Source of the DNA: Caenimonas sedimenti | Lineage (GTDB): Bacteria > Pseudomonadota > Gammaproteobacteria > Burkholderiales > Burkholderiaceae_C | Direction of reading: 5' to 3' | Assembly (NCBI RefSeq): GCF_007833165.1 | Contig: NZ_VOBQ01000009.1 | Coordinates: 1-64,000 of the forward strand | DNA: 64,000 nt | Part shown: positions 1-13,000 of the stretch, piece after piece | Layout of the letters: every line of letters begins with the position of its first letter | Position numbering within the stretch: the first letter of the stretch is position 1 | The notes under the pieces: model-generated | Database searches by the model: none | Told to the model about the DNA's origin: nothing | What the model saw: the letters and a program-made list of their open reading frames with translations, nothing else | Made by a program: the position numbers and the translations under genes

Positions 1-880
1 GCGGCTGCGCGGGTGCGGGCGGCGCTGGCACCGGGGCGGGCGCAGGCGCTGGCGCCGGAACGGGCGCCGGCGCGGGGACTGGCGCGGGGACCGGGGCGGG
101 GACTGGCGCCGGGGCCGGCACGGATGCAGGCGCTGGCACAGGAGCTGGCGCAGGAACTGGCGCTGGGGCCGGCACGGGCGCTGGCGCCGGAACCGGTGCA
201 GGAGCGGGAACTGGCGCGGGGACCGGGGCGGGTGCGGGCACCGGGGCGGGCGCGGGGACCGGCACCGGTTCAGGCGCGGGGGCAGGAGCCGGGGCCGGAA
301 CGGGAGCAGGCGCAGGCAAGGGCAGCGGCGCGGGCTGCGGCAAGGGCGCCGGGACGGGCGGCACGGGCGGCGCGGGCTCCGGCACGGGCTCCGGCGCAGG
401 GGCGGGTTCGGGCGCCGCGGGAGGCAGCGTCAGCGTGGGCGCCGACCGCAAAGCGGGCGCCTCATCCCTCGGCTGCTCGGCCTCGCGCTGGCGCGCGCGC
501 CGGCTCTTCTTGCGCGGCCGCAGCGGGTCCGACAACTGCGTGGTTGCCTGCAACGGCAGGCTGGACTCCGGTGTGTTCGAGAAGATCGGCAGGTTGTCCG
601 CATCGGCGGCCCCCGGCGCCGGCAAGGTGATCGCTCGGCTGGTCCGCGCAGCTGCGGCGGCGGCGGCCGCGCTCGCACTGGCACTGCTGCTGCCGGTGCT
701 GCTGGATTCAGGCGCCAGTGGCCGCACGACGGCCTGCACCACGTAGCGCACCGCCTGCTGCACCGGCGCGTGCTGCAGCAGCAGCCACAGCAGCGCCACG
801 TGCAGTACGCCGGTAGCGGCCAGCGCGGTCGGCGACATCCGCTGGCGCGGCAGTTGCAGGGGAGAGGGCCTGGCGAGCAT
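1..880 (-). CDS. Pro/Ala-repeat membrane-anchored protein, TonB-like (3' end outside window)
   Basis: The reading frame starts at ATG 880 and is still open at the window edge after 293 codons, so the C-terminus is missing. A hydrophobic N-terminal segment at about residues 18-36 ([10 protein letters not shown] inside it) looks like an uncleaved membrane anchor. A Ser/Ala-rich stretch and a basic patch ([10 protein letters not shown]) follow, then from about residue 150 an almost pure run of alternating APVPAP and APAP units. This architecture (one anchor plus a rigid Pro-rich spacer) is that of TonB-type energy transducers or other periplasm-spanning proteins. The diagnostic C-terminal domain is off the edge, so the family is inference. 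The start lies 31 bp from the divergent mnmA start. Confidence 0.6.
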   Translation of the reverse strand, partial: MLARPSPLQLPRQRMSPTALAATGVLHVALLWLLLQHAPVQQAVRYVVQAVVRPLAPESSSTGSSSASASAAAAAAAARTSRAITLPAPGAADADNLPIFSNTPESSLPLQATTQLSDPLRPRKKSRRARQREAEQPRDEAPALRSAPTLTLPPAAPEPAPAPEPVPEPAPPVPPVPAPLPQPAPLPLPAPAPVPAPAPAPAPEPVPVPAPAPVPAPAPVPAPVPAPAPVPAPAPVPAPAPVPAPAPVPAPASVPAPAPVPAPVPAPVPAPAPVPAPAPAPAPVPAPPAPAQP

Positions 881-911
881 GGGACAAGAGGGCACTGGGA
901 TAATCGCACAC

Positions 912-2069
912 ATGGTCGGCAAGCCGCGCGTCGTGGTCGGGTTGAGCGGAGGCGTGGACTCCGCGGTCAGCGCGCACCTGTTGAAGGAACAGGGCCACGA
1001 GGTCATCGGCATCTTCATGAAGAACTGGGAGGACGACGACGACTCCGAATACTGTTCTTCCAACGAGGACTTCGTCGATGCCGCCGCGGTCGCGGACGTG
1101 CTGGGCATCGAGATCGAGCACGTCAACTTCGCGGCCGACTACAAGGACCGCGTCTTCGCCGAGTTCCTGCGCGAATACCAGGCCGGCCGCACGCCGAACC
1201 CCGACGTGCTCTGCAATGCGGAGATCAAGTTCAAGGCCTTCCTCGACCACGCGATGCGCCTCGGCGCCGACAAGATCGCCACCGGCCACTACGCACGCGT
1301 GCGGGAACGACAACAAGAAGGCGCCGGTCAAGCCGGCGCGAGCCGCTTCGAACTGCTGAAAGGGCTGGACCCCGCCAAGGACCAGAGCTACTTCCTGCAC
1401 CGCCTGACCCAGGCCCAGTTGTCGAAGACGCTGTTTCCCGTCGGCGAACTCGAGAAGACGGAAGTGCGGCGGATCGCGGAAGAAATCGGCCTGCCCAACG
1501 CGAAGAAGAAGGATTCGACCGGCATCTGCTTCATCGGCGAGCGGCCGTTCCGTGAATTCCTGAACCGCTACATCTCCAAGGCACCCGGCCCGATCAAGGA
1601 CGAGCGCGGCCGCACCATCGGCCAGCACCAGGGGCTGTCGTTCTACACGCTGGGGCAGCGGCAGGGGCTGGGCATCGGCGGCGTGAAGGAAAAGGGCGCG
1701 CAGCGCGGCGGGGGCGAGCACGCGCCGTGGTTCGTCGCGCGCAAGGATGTGGAGAAGAACACGCTGTGGGTGGTGCAGGGGCACGACCACCCCTGGCTGC
1801 TCTCCGGCGCGCTCGACGCGGACGATGCGAGCTGGGTTTCCGGCTCGGCGCCCGCCGCGGGCGACTACGCGTCGAAGACCCGCTACCGCCAGGCTGACGC
1901 TCCCTGTTCGTTGGCGCCACGGGCCAACGGCGAGTTCCACCTGGACTTCCCCGATGCGCAGTGGGCCGTCACGCCCGGGCAGTCCGCCGTGCTTTATGAC
2001 GGCGAGGTGTGCCTCGGTGGCGGCGTGATCGCCGGCGCCGAAGCGCTCACGCCACGGCGCACTTCCTGA
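912..2069 (+). CDS. mnmA: tRNA-specific 2-thiouridylase MnmA
   Basis: MnmA transfers sulfur to U34 of tRNA Lys, Glu and Gln in the cytoplasm using ATP and a persulfide relay. The protein has 385 residues (family about 360-390). The N-terminal PP-loop SGGVDS follows the start directly; the catalytic cysteine lies in [12 protein letters not shown] and the second in [11 protein letters not shown]. An upstream in-frame ATG at 879 would add 11 residues and overlap the divergent gene. I prefer ATG 912 because [11 protein letters not shown] normally lies near the N-terminus. A TAATCG-type -10-like element sits just upstream, suggesting a very short leader. The 3' end overlaps the convergent DUF1697 gene by 23 bp. 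Confidence 0.95.
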   Translation: MVGKPRVVVGLSGGVDSAVSAHLLKEQGHEVIGIFMKNWEDDDDSEYCSSNEDFVDAAAVADVLGIEIEHVNFAADYKDRVFAEFLREYQAGRTPNPDVLCNAEIKFKAFLDHAMRLGADKIATGHYARVRERQQEGAGQAGASRFELLKGLDPAKDQSYFLHRLTQAQLSKTLFPVGELEKTEVRRIAEEIGLPNAKKKDSTGICFIGERPFREFLNRYISKAPGPIKDERGRTIGQHQGLSFYTLGQRQGLGIGGVKEKGAQRGGGEHAPWFVARKDVEKNTLWVVQGHDHPWLLSGALDADDASWVSGSAPAAGDYASKTRYRQADAPCSLAPRANGEFHLDFPDAQWAVTPGQSAVLYDGEVCLGGGVIAGAEALTPRRTS

Positions 2070-2559
2070 CCGTGTCCCAGGTGCGCGTGCTGACGACCTC
2101 CTTGCCGAAGGTCCGCTCGATCAGCGCCATGAAGCTCGCGTTGCCCTGCGGCACATAGGCCGTGTAGATCTCCCGGCCATGCTGCACCAGGATGCGGGCC
2201 TGGTCCTTGGTGATCGGCAGTTCGAGCGCCGCCTGGGGCTTGCCGCCCAGGAAGGTCACAACGCGCTTCTCCTGGGCTTTCAGCTTGAACGCCGCGAAAG
2301 CGTCCTCGGCCACCAATTTCTTCAGCGCGGACTGTTTGCGCAGGATCACCGGAAAGGTGTGCGGCAGGTCTTCCATTGCCGCGACCACCTGCCGGTGCAC
2401 CGCCGCCTCGGAGGCCGACTTCGCATCGAACACGACATTGCCGCTGGCCAGCACCGTGACGACCTCCGTGAAGCCGGCGTCCTCGTAGCACTGGCGCAGC
2501 TGCGCCATCTTCGCGTTCATGGGGCTCACGCCCCGCAGCAGCGCGACGTAGCGGGGCAT
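2047..2559 (-). CDS. DUF1697 domain protein
   Basis: This 170-residue protein matches the DUF1697 pattern throughout: N-terminal [10 protein letters not shown], then [12 protein letters not shown] and the conserved [10 protein letters not shown] strand. The family is widespread, cytoplasmic and has no established biochemical function, so none is assigned. The stop codon lies inside mnmA, giving a 23-bp convergent overlap. Upstream on the same strand ssb ends 5 bp before this start, so the two could be co-transcribed. Confidence 0.85.
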   Translation of the reverse strand: MPRYVALLRGVSPMNAKMAQLRQCYEDAGFTEVVTVLASGNVVFDAKSASEAAVHRQVVAAMEDLPHTFPVILRKQSALKKLVAEDAFAAFKLKAQEKRVVTFLGGKPQAALELPITKDQARILVQHGREIYTAYVPQGNASFMALIERTFGKEVVSTRTWDTVRKCAVA

Positions 2560-2564
2560 CCGCG

Positions 2565-3068
2565 TTAAAACGGAATGTCGTCGTCCATGTCGTCGAAGCC
2601 GGATGCGGGCTTCGAAGGCGCGGGACGTGCACCGCCACCGCCACCGCCACCGCCGGCCGGCGGACGCTGCGGCGGCGCCGAACGGCGCGGCGCACCGCCG
2701 CCATCGTCATCGCCCGACGGACCGCCCATGCCTTGCCTGGAGCCGAGCAGCTGCATCTCGTTGGCGACGATGTCGGTGGCGGACTTCTCGACGCCGTCCT
2801 TGTCGGTGTACTTCCGATAGGTGATGCGGCCCTCGACGTAGATCGGGGTGCCCTTCTTCACATACTCACCGACAATCTCGGCGAGCCGGTCGAAGAAGGT
2901 GACGCGATGCCACTGCGTCTCTTCCACCATTTCGCCGGACGTCTTGTCCTTGCGCTTGCTGGACGTGGCCACGCTCACGTTGGCGACGGCCTGGCCGGAC
3001 GGCAGGTAGCGGACTTCGGGGTCGCGGCCGCAATTGCCGACCAGGATGACTTTGTTGACGGATGCCAT
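2565..3068 (-). CDS. ssb: Single-stranded DNA-binding protein
   Basis: SSB coats single-stranded DNA in replication, recombination and repair. The 167-residue protein has an N-terminal OB fold beginning [22 protein letters not shown] disordered Gly/Pro/Arg-rich linker follows, containing an eight-glycine run. The acidic tip ends in DDDIPF, the partner-binding tail typical of bacterial SSBs. The start is fixed by a strong AGGAGGAA ribosome-binding site 7 nt upstream (3076-3083). The frame stays open far upstream, but that extension runs through the MFS gene and has no SSB features. ssb lies downstream of the MFS gene and divergent from uvrA, as SSB often does. Confidence 0.97.
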   Translation of the reverse strand: MASVNKVILVGNCGRDPEVRYLPSGQAVANVSVATSSKRKDKTSGEMVEETQWHRVTFFDRLAEIVGEYVKKGTPIYVEGRITYRKYTDKDGVEKSATDIVANEMQLLGSRQGMGGPSGDDDGGGAPRRSAPPQRPPAGGGGGGGGARPAPSKPASGFDDMDDDIPF

Positions 3069-3100
3069 GAGGGGGTTCCTCCTGAAGTTGATCTGATTAT

Positions 3101-4306
3101 CTACGTGGCTTGCGCCTCGTCGGCCAGCACTTCCTCGGCCGTCTTCCTGCCATGGGGCGCGCGCATGGGCCAGGCCACCACCAGCCACAACCCCATGAGG
3201 GCGGCGCAGGCGGCGAACAGGCCTTGTGCACCAACGTTCTTGGCGAGCCAGCCGCCGACCGCGCCGCCGGCAAAAAATCCCAGGGATTGGAGTGTGTTGT
3301 ACACACCCAGCGCCGCGCCGCGCGCGTGCTTCGGGGCCACGCGCGAGGCCAGGCTGGGCTGCGTGGCCTCCAGCACGTTGAAGCCGCAGAAGAAGAAGAA
3401 CAGCAGCGCGGCCAGCGCAGCGATGCCCGGCTGGCGGCTGGCGAACAGCAAGCCGATCTGGACCAGCAGCACCAGTCCGATCGCCACCAGGAACACCGCC
3501 CGCAGGTAGCCGCGGCGCTCGAGCGGGAACACGATGCCCATCACGAAGAAGGAAACCAGCACCGTCGGCAGGTAGATCTGCCAATGCGCGTCCTTGCCCA
3601 GCCCGGCCTGCACCAGCAAGGCCGGGATCGCCACCCACATGGCCAGCTGCACCGCGTGCAGCACGAAGACGCCGACATCCAGCCGCAGCAGCGGGGCGTG
3701 GTTCAGCACTTCCGACAGGCGCCCGCGTGGGGCGTTCACCTGCTGCCCCGGTGCCGGCGGCGTCCACCAGAGCACGACCGCGATGCAAGCCAGCGCCAGC
3801 ACGCCCGTGACGGCGAACAGCCCCGCGAGGCCGATGCTGCCGGCCAGCACGGGCGCGGCGACGAGGGACAGCGCGAACATCAGGCCGATGCTGGCCCCCA
3901 CCAGCGCCATCGCCTTCGTGCGCACTTCATCCCGGGTCTGGTCGGCCAGCAAGGCGGTCACCGCCGCCGACACGGCACCCGCGCCCTGCAGCGAACGCCC
4001 GAGGATGAGCCCCCACAGGCTGTCGGCGGAAGCGGCCAGGAAGCTGCCGGCCGCGAACACCAGCAGCCCGATGACGATGACGCGCTTGCGGCCGAACCGG
4101 TCCGACGCCATGCCGAAGGGAATCTGCAGCAGGCCCTGGGTCAGCCCGTAGATGCCCATGGCGAGGCCGACCAGGGCCGGGTCGCTGCCGCCCGGATAGC
4201 GCGCGGCTTCCAGCGCGAAGACGGGCAGCACCAGGAACAGCCCCAGCATGCGGGCGGCGAAGATGGTGGCCAGGGAGCCGCTGGCGCGGCGCTCGGCCGG
4301 CGTCAT
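3101..4306 (-). CDS. MFS transporter, YajR-like
   Basis: This is a 401-residue major facilitator protein with about twelve hydrophobic segments. It carries the MFS loop 2-3 signature as [16 protein letters not shown]. The sequence around [15 protein letters not shown] resembles the YajR subgroup of proton-coupled exporters, whose substrates are mostly unknown. I chose ATG 4306; an in-frame ATG at 4402 would add 32 residues that do not resemble a transporter N-terminus. E. coli YajR has an extra C-terminal domain that is absent here. The gene sits between uvrA (divergent) and ssb (same strand, 32 bp downstream). Confidence 0.85.
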   Translation of the reverse strand: MTPAERRASGSLATIFAARMLGLFLVLPVFALEAARYPGGSDPALVGLAMGIYGLTQGLLQIPFGMASDRFGRKRVIVIGLLVFAAGSFLAASADSLWGLILGRSLQGAGAVSAAVTALLADQTRDEVRTKAMALVGASIGLMFALSLVAAPVLAGSIGLAGLFAVTGVLALACIAVVLWWTPPAPGQQVNAPRGRLSEVLNHAPLLRLDVGVFVLHAVQLAMWVAIPALLVQAGLGKDAHWQIYLPTVLVSFFVMGIVFPLERRGYLRAVFLVAIGLVLLVQIGLLFASRQPGIAALAALLFFFFCGFNVLEATQPSLASRVAPKHARGAALGVYNTLQSLGFFAGGAVGGWLAKNVGAQGLFAACAALMGLWLVVAWPMRAPHGRKTAEEVLADEAQAT

Positions 4307-4477
4307 GCGGGTGGGCGGAAGGGGGGAAGAAGTCACGAAAAAGGCGAAACAGCCGGAAACAGGGGCCGGGGCGGGGCCGGCAAACCCCGCATTCTGAGGC
4401 ATCGGCCCGCGGGTGGCAGGTGCAAGCCCGCGGGGCGCGGTCTATGATGCCGGGTTGTCCCGCGCACCCCTCCTCCC

Positions 4478-7393
<2,916 letters not shown>

Positions 7394-7434
7394 GCGCCGC
7401 GCGCCTATAACGGGCCTGGGAGACCACCCCAACC

Positions 7435-7887
7435 ATGTCCGCCATCACCCTGCGTTTCCTCGCCGAGCCCCACACCATCAACTTCGGTGGCAAGGTCCAC
7501 GGCGGCACCGTCATGAAATGGATCGACGAGGCCGGCTACGCCTGCGCCACGCGGTGGTCCAAGAGCTATTGCGTCACGGTCTACGTGGGTGGCATCCGTT
7601 TCCACCGGCCGATCCGCATCGGCGAACTGGTCGAGGTGGAGGCGCGGCTGGCCTACACCGGCAACACCAGCATGAACATCACGGTGGAGGTCCGCAGCGG
7701 CGACATGAAGGGCGGCGAGATGGAGATGACCACCGAATGCCTGATCGTGTTCGTGGCCGTCGATTCGGATGGGCGGCCGCTGCCGGTGGAAAGCTGGACG
7801 CCGGAAACCCCCGGCGAGATGGCGCTGGCGCAGCATGCGAAGGCCGTGCTGGATGCCTCGCGCGCCGCGACGGCGCCGCGGGGCTGA
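7435..7887 (+). CDS. Acyl-CoA thioesterase, hotdog fold
   Basis: The 150-residue single hotdog domain contains NFGGKVHGGTVMKWIDEAGY, the arrangement of the YciA/BACH acyl-CoA thioesterases, which hydrolyse fatty acyl-CoA to free acid and CoA in the cytoplasm. The substrate chain length cannot be read from the sequence. The protein has no signal peptide. The gene begins 42 bp after uvrA on the same strand and may be read from the same transcript. Confidence 0.85.
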   Translation: MSAITLRFLAEPHTINFGGKVHGGTVMKWIDEAGYACATRWSKSYCVTVYVGGIRFHRPIRIGELVEVEARLAYTGNTSMNITVEVRSGDMKGGEMEMTTECLIVFVAVDSDGRPLPVESWTPETPGEMALAQHAKAVLDASRAATAPRG

Positions 7888-7980
7888 ATCGGACCCCCGA
7901 AACGCGCCCACGCCTACAAGCTCGGCGGTTGGCCGACCCTAGCATCCCTGCATCGACACATCCGCAGGGAGCGCAAGGAA

Positions 7981-8232
7981 ATGGGCATCATCACCACCAT
8001 CGTCATCGGCTTCATCGTCGGGCTGCTCGCCCGCGCGCTCAAGCCGGGCAACGACAGCATGGGCATCATCCTCACCACGCTGGTCGGTATCGCCGGTTCC
8101 TTCATCGCGCGCTACGCCGGCGTGGCGCTCGGCATCTACAACGAAGGCGACCCGATCGGCTGGATCGCGTCCATCCTCGGCGCGATGGTCCTGCTGCTGG
8201 TGATCAGCCTGTTCCGCGGCCGCGCGCGGTAA
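7981..8232 (+). CDS. GlsB/YeaQ/YmgE family membrane protein
   Basis: This is a small 83-residue integral membrane protein with three hydrophobic segments (about residues 3-20, 28-48 and 58-76) and glycine-rich helices (GFIVGLLARALKPG). Length and motif match the GlsB/YeaQ/YmgE family, often called transglycosylase-associated or stress-response proteins. The molecular role is not established. An AAGGAA ribosome-binding site lies just upstream of ATG. The gene ends 3 bp before the stop of convergent pyrF. Confidence 0.85.
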   Translation: MGIITTIVIGFIVGLLARALKPGNDSMGIILTTLVGIAGSFIARYAGVALGIYNEGDPIGWIASILGAMVLLLVISLFRGRAR

Positions 8233-8235
8233 CGT

Positions 8236-9063
8236 TCAGGACGCTTTGGCGGCCTCGAGCAGGTCGCGGGTGCGGCGCGCCTCGCGCCGCGCGGCTTCCG
8301 CATAGCCCTCGCCATCGGATGCATAGATGATGGCGCGGCCGGAGTTCACGACGATGGGCGCGTCCGCGCGCCAGCCGGCGCGCACCGTCGCCACCGCATC
8401 GCCGCCCTGCGCGCCGACCCCGGGAATCAGCAGCGGCACCGTCGGCGCGATGGCGCGCACCCTTTCGATCTCGGCCGGATAGGTGGCGCCGACCACCAGG
8501 CCCAGTTGACCGTTCAGGTTCCAGGGGCCCTGGGCGAGCCGCGCGACGTGCTCGTAGAGCAGCGGCTGGCCTTCGACCGAGGCCAGCCGCTGGTTCTGCA
8601 GGTCGTCGCCGCCGGGGTTCGAGGTGCGGCACAACAGGAACGCGCCCTTGCCTTCGTACTTCAAGTAAGGCTGGACCGAGTCGAAGCCCATGAAGGGCGA
8701 GAGCGTCACCGCGTCGGCCCCGTACCGTTCGAACACTTCCCGCGCGTATTGCTCCGCGGTCGAGCCGATGTCGCCGCGCTTGGCGTCGAGGATCACCGGC
8801 ACGTGCGGCAGGTTGTCGCGCAAGTGGCGCATCAGCCGTTCGAGCTGGTCTTCGGCGCGGTGCGCGGCGAAATACGCGATTTGCGGCTTGAAGGCGATCA
8901 CCAGGTCCTCGGTGGCATCACAGATGCGCGCGCAGAACTCGTAGATCCGGGAAGCGTCGTTCTTCAGGTCGGCCGGGAACCGCGAAGGTTCGGGGTCCAG
9001 CCCCACGCACAGCATCGAGCCGTTGCGTTGCTGCGCGCCGCGCAGCATGTCGATGAAATTCAT
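8236..9063 (-). CDS. pyrF: Orotidine 5'-phosphate decarboxylase (type 2)
   Basis: PyrF decarboxylates OMP to UMP, the last step of de novo pyrimidine synthesis. The 275-residue length and N-terminus ([21 protein letters not shown]) mark the longer type 2 family found in betaproteobacteria and actinobacteria. The catalytic stretch [10 protein letters not shown] lies at about residues 93-102. PGVGAQGGD near the C-terminus is the phosphate-binding loop. The gene starts 34 bp from the divergent EamA transporter. Confidence 0.95.
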   Translation of the reverse strand: MNFIDMLRGAQQRNGSMLCVGLDPEPSRFPADLKNDASRIYEFCARICDATEDLVIAFKPQIAYFAAHRAEDQLERLMRHLRDNLPHVPVILDAKRGDIGSTAEQYAREVFERYGADAVTLSPFMGFDSVQPYLKYEGKGAFLLCRTSNPGGDDLQNQRLASVEGQPLLYEHVARLAQGPWNLNGQLGLVVGATYPAEIERVRAIAPTVPLLIPGVGAQGGDAVATVRAGWRADAPIVVNSGRAIIYASDGEGYAEAARREARRTRDLLEAAKAS

Positions 9064-9097
9064 GGGAGGATTCTAGGTTCTTCACCATCGGGACTCC

Positions 9098-9976
9098 ATG
9101 GTCGCTCTCACACCCCGGCAACTGGTCCTGCTCGCCCTGCTCACCATCGTCTGGGGCATCAACTGGCCCGTGATGAAACTGGGCGTGACGAACTACCCGC
9201 CCCTCACCTTTCGCGCGCTGTCGATGGTGCTGGGGATCCCGGTGCTGGCACTCGGCCTGTTGGCGCTGCGCGTGCCGTTCACGCTGCCGCGCCGCCACTG
9301 GCGCGAGCTCTTGCTGCTGGCCGCGACCAACATGTTCGTCTGGCACGTCTGCATCATCCTCGCCGTGCGCACGCTCTCCAGCGGCCGTGCCGCGATCCTT
9401 GGCTACACCATGCCGATCTTCTCCGCCGTGCTCGGCGCGCTGCTGTTTTCCGCCGCGCTGTCGCGGCGCGGCTGGCTGGGCGTCGGCGCGGCCGCCCTGG
9501 GGGTCACCCTGCTGCTTTGGCACGAGTTCACCCAGCTGGCGGGGCGGCCAGCCGGCGTGGCGCTGGCGCTGGTCGCGGCCGCGACCTGGGCGCTGGGCAC
9601 CCAGTTGCTGCGGCGCACCACGATCGACGTGCCCACGCTGACGATCTCGTTCTGGATGACGGTGCTCACGACCGGCGTCATGGCCGCCCTCGCCTCCGTC
9701 TTCGAGTCCCCGCAGTGGCGCTGGCCGGATGGCGATGCCGGCTGGACCATCGTGTTCAATGCCGTGCTGATCTTCGGGTTCGCGCACGCGACCTGGTTCT
9801 ACCTCGCGCGCGGACTCCCGCCAGTGGCCTCCACGCTGAGCGTGATGTTCATCCCCGTGCTGGGGGTCTTCAGCGGTGCCGTGTGGCTGAAGGAGCCTTT
9901 GCACTGGCAGGACTGGGCGGCGGTGGTCCTGATGGTCGTGTCCATCGGCTCCGTGCTCTGGCCGGCGCGGCGCTGA
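9098..9976 (+). CDS. EamA-family (DMT) transporter
   Basis: The 292-residue protein has ten predicted hydrophobic segments arranged as two EamA repeats, the drug/metabolite transporter design. It begins with LLALLTIVWGINWPVMK, typical of the first helix of the family. These inner-membrane carriers usually export amino acids or other small metabolites; the substrate is unknown here. The gene is divergent from pyrF and ends 42 bp before the first hybrid kinase. Confidence 0.85.
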   Translation: MVALTPRQLVLLALLTIVWGINWPVMKLGVTNYPPLTFRALSMVLGIPVLALGLLALRVPFTLPRRHWRELLLLAATNMFVWHVCIILAVRTLSSGRAAILGYTMPIFSAVLGALLFSAALSRRGWLGVGAAALGVTLLLWHEFTQLAGRPAGVALALVAAATWALGTQLLRRTTIDVPTLTISFWMTVLTTGVMAALASVFESPQWRWPDGDAGWTIVFNAVLIFGFAHATWFYLARGLPPVASTLSVMFIPVLGVFSGAVWLKEPLHWQDWAAVVLMVVSIGSVLWPARR

Positions 9977-10018
9977 ACGGAGAGGCCGTCGCGGGCCCGC
10001 GTCTATCATCTCCGCAGC

Positions 10019-13000
10019 ATGGACGCCGCCCCTCCCGCCAGCATGACGGACGCCGAACACGAACGCCGCCGGCTCGCCCGGCTGCGCATGCTGGCCGTGC
10101 TCGACACCGAGCCGGAGCCGGTGTTCGACTCGCTCGTGCGGATCGCCGCCTCGGTCTGCGGCGTGCCGATCGCGCTGATCAGCCTGATCGACGAAGACCG
10201 GCAGTGGTTCAAGGCCAACCTGGGCCTCGATGGCGTGCCCGAGACGCCGCGCGCCGTGGCGTTCTGCGACCACGCCATCCGCCAGGGCCAGGTGATGGAA
10301 GTGGCCGACGCGACGCGCGACGACCGCTTCGATACCAATCCGCTGGTCACGTCCGATCCCAACATCCGCTTCTACGCCGGTGCGCCGCTCACCATGCCCA
10401 GCGGCGAACGCATCGGCACCCTGTGCGTGATCGACCGGCAGCCCGGGCAGCTCAGCACGGAGCAGTTGTCGGCGTTGCGCGACCTGGCGCAGGTGGTGCA
10501 GTGGGCGCTGCTGCAGCGCGAGCGCCTGCACGACCTGACGGTGGTGGGCGACGAGTCGCGCTTCCAGGCGATCTCCTATGCCACGCCGTTCGGCATCTTC
10601 CAGGCGGATGAAGCCGGCACCGTGTTCCACGTCAACGGACGCTGGCAGGAACTGTTCGGGCTGGAGATGGAGCGCAACCTGGGCTCGGGCTGGCAGGACG
10701 CCGTCGTGGCGCCGGACCAGGCCGCTCTCCGCGCGGGTTGGGCCCGGGCCGTGGCGGCGGCGCAGCCGTTCGACCAGGAATTCCAGGTGCGGCATCCGGA
10801 CGGCAGGGTCTGCGCCGTGCACCTGCAGGCGCGCCCGGCCCGCTGGGGCGAGCCACCGCGCAGCGGCTTCATCGGCGTGGCCGGCGACATCACCGCGCGC
10901 AAGGAGAGCGAGCACCGGACGCTGCGCGCCAACCGCTTTCTCGAGCGGGCCGAACGCCTGAGCGGCGTCGGCGGCTGGGAGGTGGACCTGCGCAGCCGCA
11001 CCGTCCGGTGGACCGACCAGAATTGCCGCATCTACGAGCTGCCTGCCGGCCACCAGCCGGCATTCGACGAGCACCGCCGCTTCTTCGACGCCGAGGCCCT
11101 GCGCCGCATGGACGAAACGGCGCAGCGGGCCATCGCGCATGGTGAGTCCTGGGACCTGGAGCTGCCCATGACGACGGCGCAGGGCCGGGCCATCTGGGTG
11201 CGCTCGGTCGGCCAGGCGGAGTTCGAGCGGGGGGTGCCGGTGCGGCTGGTGGGGGCACTCCAGGATGTGACGCAGCAGAAGGAATCGCGCGACGCGCTGG
11301 AGCAGGCGCACCAGCTGCTGGCCAGCATCGTGGAGAACCTGCCGGGGGGCGTGAGCGTGTTCGATGCGCGGCAACGCCTGGTGCTGCACAACAGCCGCTT
11401 CCGCACTCTGCTCGACTTCCCCGACGGGCTGTTCGAGAGCGATCCCACGCTGGACCGCTTCATCCGCTTCGACACCGCGCGCGGCGTGTATGGCGCGGGG
11501 CCGGTCGAGGCGACCGTGGCGGCGCGCATCGCCGACGCCACCGCCCGCGAGACGCGCCACTTCCAGATGCAGCGCGCCGGCGGCGAGACGCTGGAGATCC
11601 GCCGGTCCCCGTTGCCGGGCGGCGGCTTCGTCACCACCTACGCCGACATCACGCTGGCCAAGGCCGCCGAGCAGGCATTGCGCGAAAGCGAGGAGCGGCA
11701 AAAACGCGCCCTCGATGCGTCGCGGCTGGTCCTGTGGGACCTCGACCTGGCCAGCGGCAAGCTGTACCTGTCGGAGCACTGGTCGGAATGGATGGGCGGG
11801 CCCCGTCTCCCGCAGGTCACCACGCCGGAAGCGCTCGTCCTGCTGGTGCCGGACGCAGAACAGCAGGCGCTGACCGACGCGCTGGGCGCGCTGCTGCAGG
11901 GCCACAGCGACCGGTATGCGGTGGAGCACCGGGTGCGCCGGCCGGACGGGAGCCTGATCTGGATCCACAGCGAAGGCAAGGTGACCGAGCGCGATGCCGA
12001 GGGCCGGGCGCTGCATGCCACCGGCACCAACCAGGACATCACGGCGCGCAAGGCGGCCGAGGCCGAGGTGCAGCAGGCCCGGGAAACCGCGGAGGAAGCC
12101 AACCGCGCCAAGAGCGAATTCCTCGACAACGTGAGCCACGAGATCCGCACGCCCCTGAACGGCGTGCTGGGCATGACGCGGCTGCTGCTGGCCGAGCCCT
12201 TGACCGCGCAGCAGCGCAAATACGTGCAGCTGGCCGATGCCAGCGCGGCGTCGCTGCTGGAGCTGATCAACGACCTGCTGGACCTGGGCAAGATCGAGGC
12301 CGGCCGGATCGAGCTGGAAGCCATCCCGTTCCGGCTGGACGAATTGCTGGCGCAACTGGGCGAGCTGTACCGGTTGCGGGCGCAGGAGAAGCAACTGCGC
12401 TTCACGGTGGCCCTGGCCGCCGACGTGCCCCTGGCGGTGGAAGGCGACCCCGGGCGGCTGCGCCAGATCCTGAACAACCTGCTGTCGAACGCCCTCAAGT
12501 TCACCGCCCGAGGCGAATTCGGGCTGCGCGTGGCACGCGCCCACGCGGGCGCGCAGGACCTGCTGCGCTTCAGTGTGCATGACAGCGGCATCGGCATCGC
12601 GCCGGAGGCGCGGCAGCGGCTGTTCACGCGGTTTTCGCAGGCCGACAGTTCGACCACCCGCAAGTACGGCGGCACCGGCCTCGGCCTGGCCATCGTGAAG
12701 GAGTTGTGCGCCCAGATGGGCGGCCAGGTGGAAGTCGAGAGCGTCGAAGGCCAGGGCTCCATCTTTCACTGCAGCCTGCCGTTGCAGGGCGTGGCTCCGG
12801 ACACCGTCGCCCCGCAGCCCTCTCAGGGGCCGGCGCCCCGCGTCGAGCGGCCGCAGCGCCTGCTGGTGGCCGAGGACAACCCCACCAACCAGGTGGTCGT
12901 GCGCGGGCTGCTGGCCCAGGCCGGCTACCGCAACGTGCGGCTGGTGGAGAACGGTGAAGAGGCCGTGGCGGCGGCCACGGGCGAGGCCTTCGACGCCATC

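Noticed and set aside
1..420. Possible CRISPR-like or minisatellite array at the left edge
   Set aside because: The repeats are short, imperfect and codon-phased (APVPAP in frame on the minus strand), with no spacers of regular length.
13..630. A plus-strand open frame rich in Arg/Ala/Gly at the left edge
   Set aside because: It is the antisense shadow of the Pro/Ala-repeat gene; GC-rich repeats keep several frames open and it has no start context.
3069..3788. N-terminal extension of ssb
   Set aside because: It runs through the MFS gene and the real SSB start has a strong Shine-Dalgarno.
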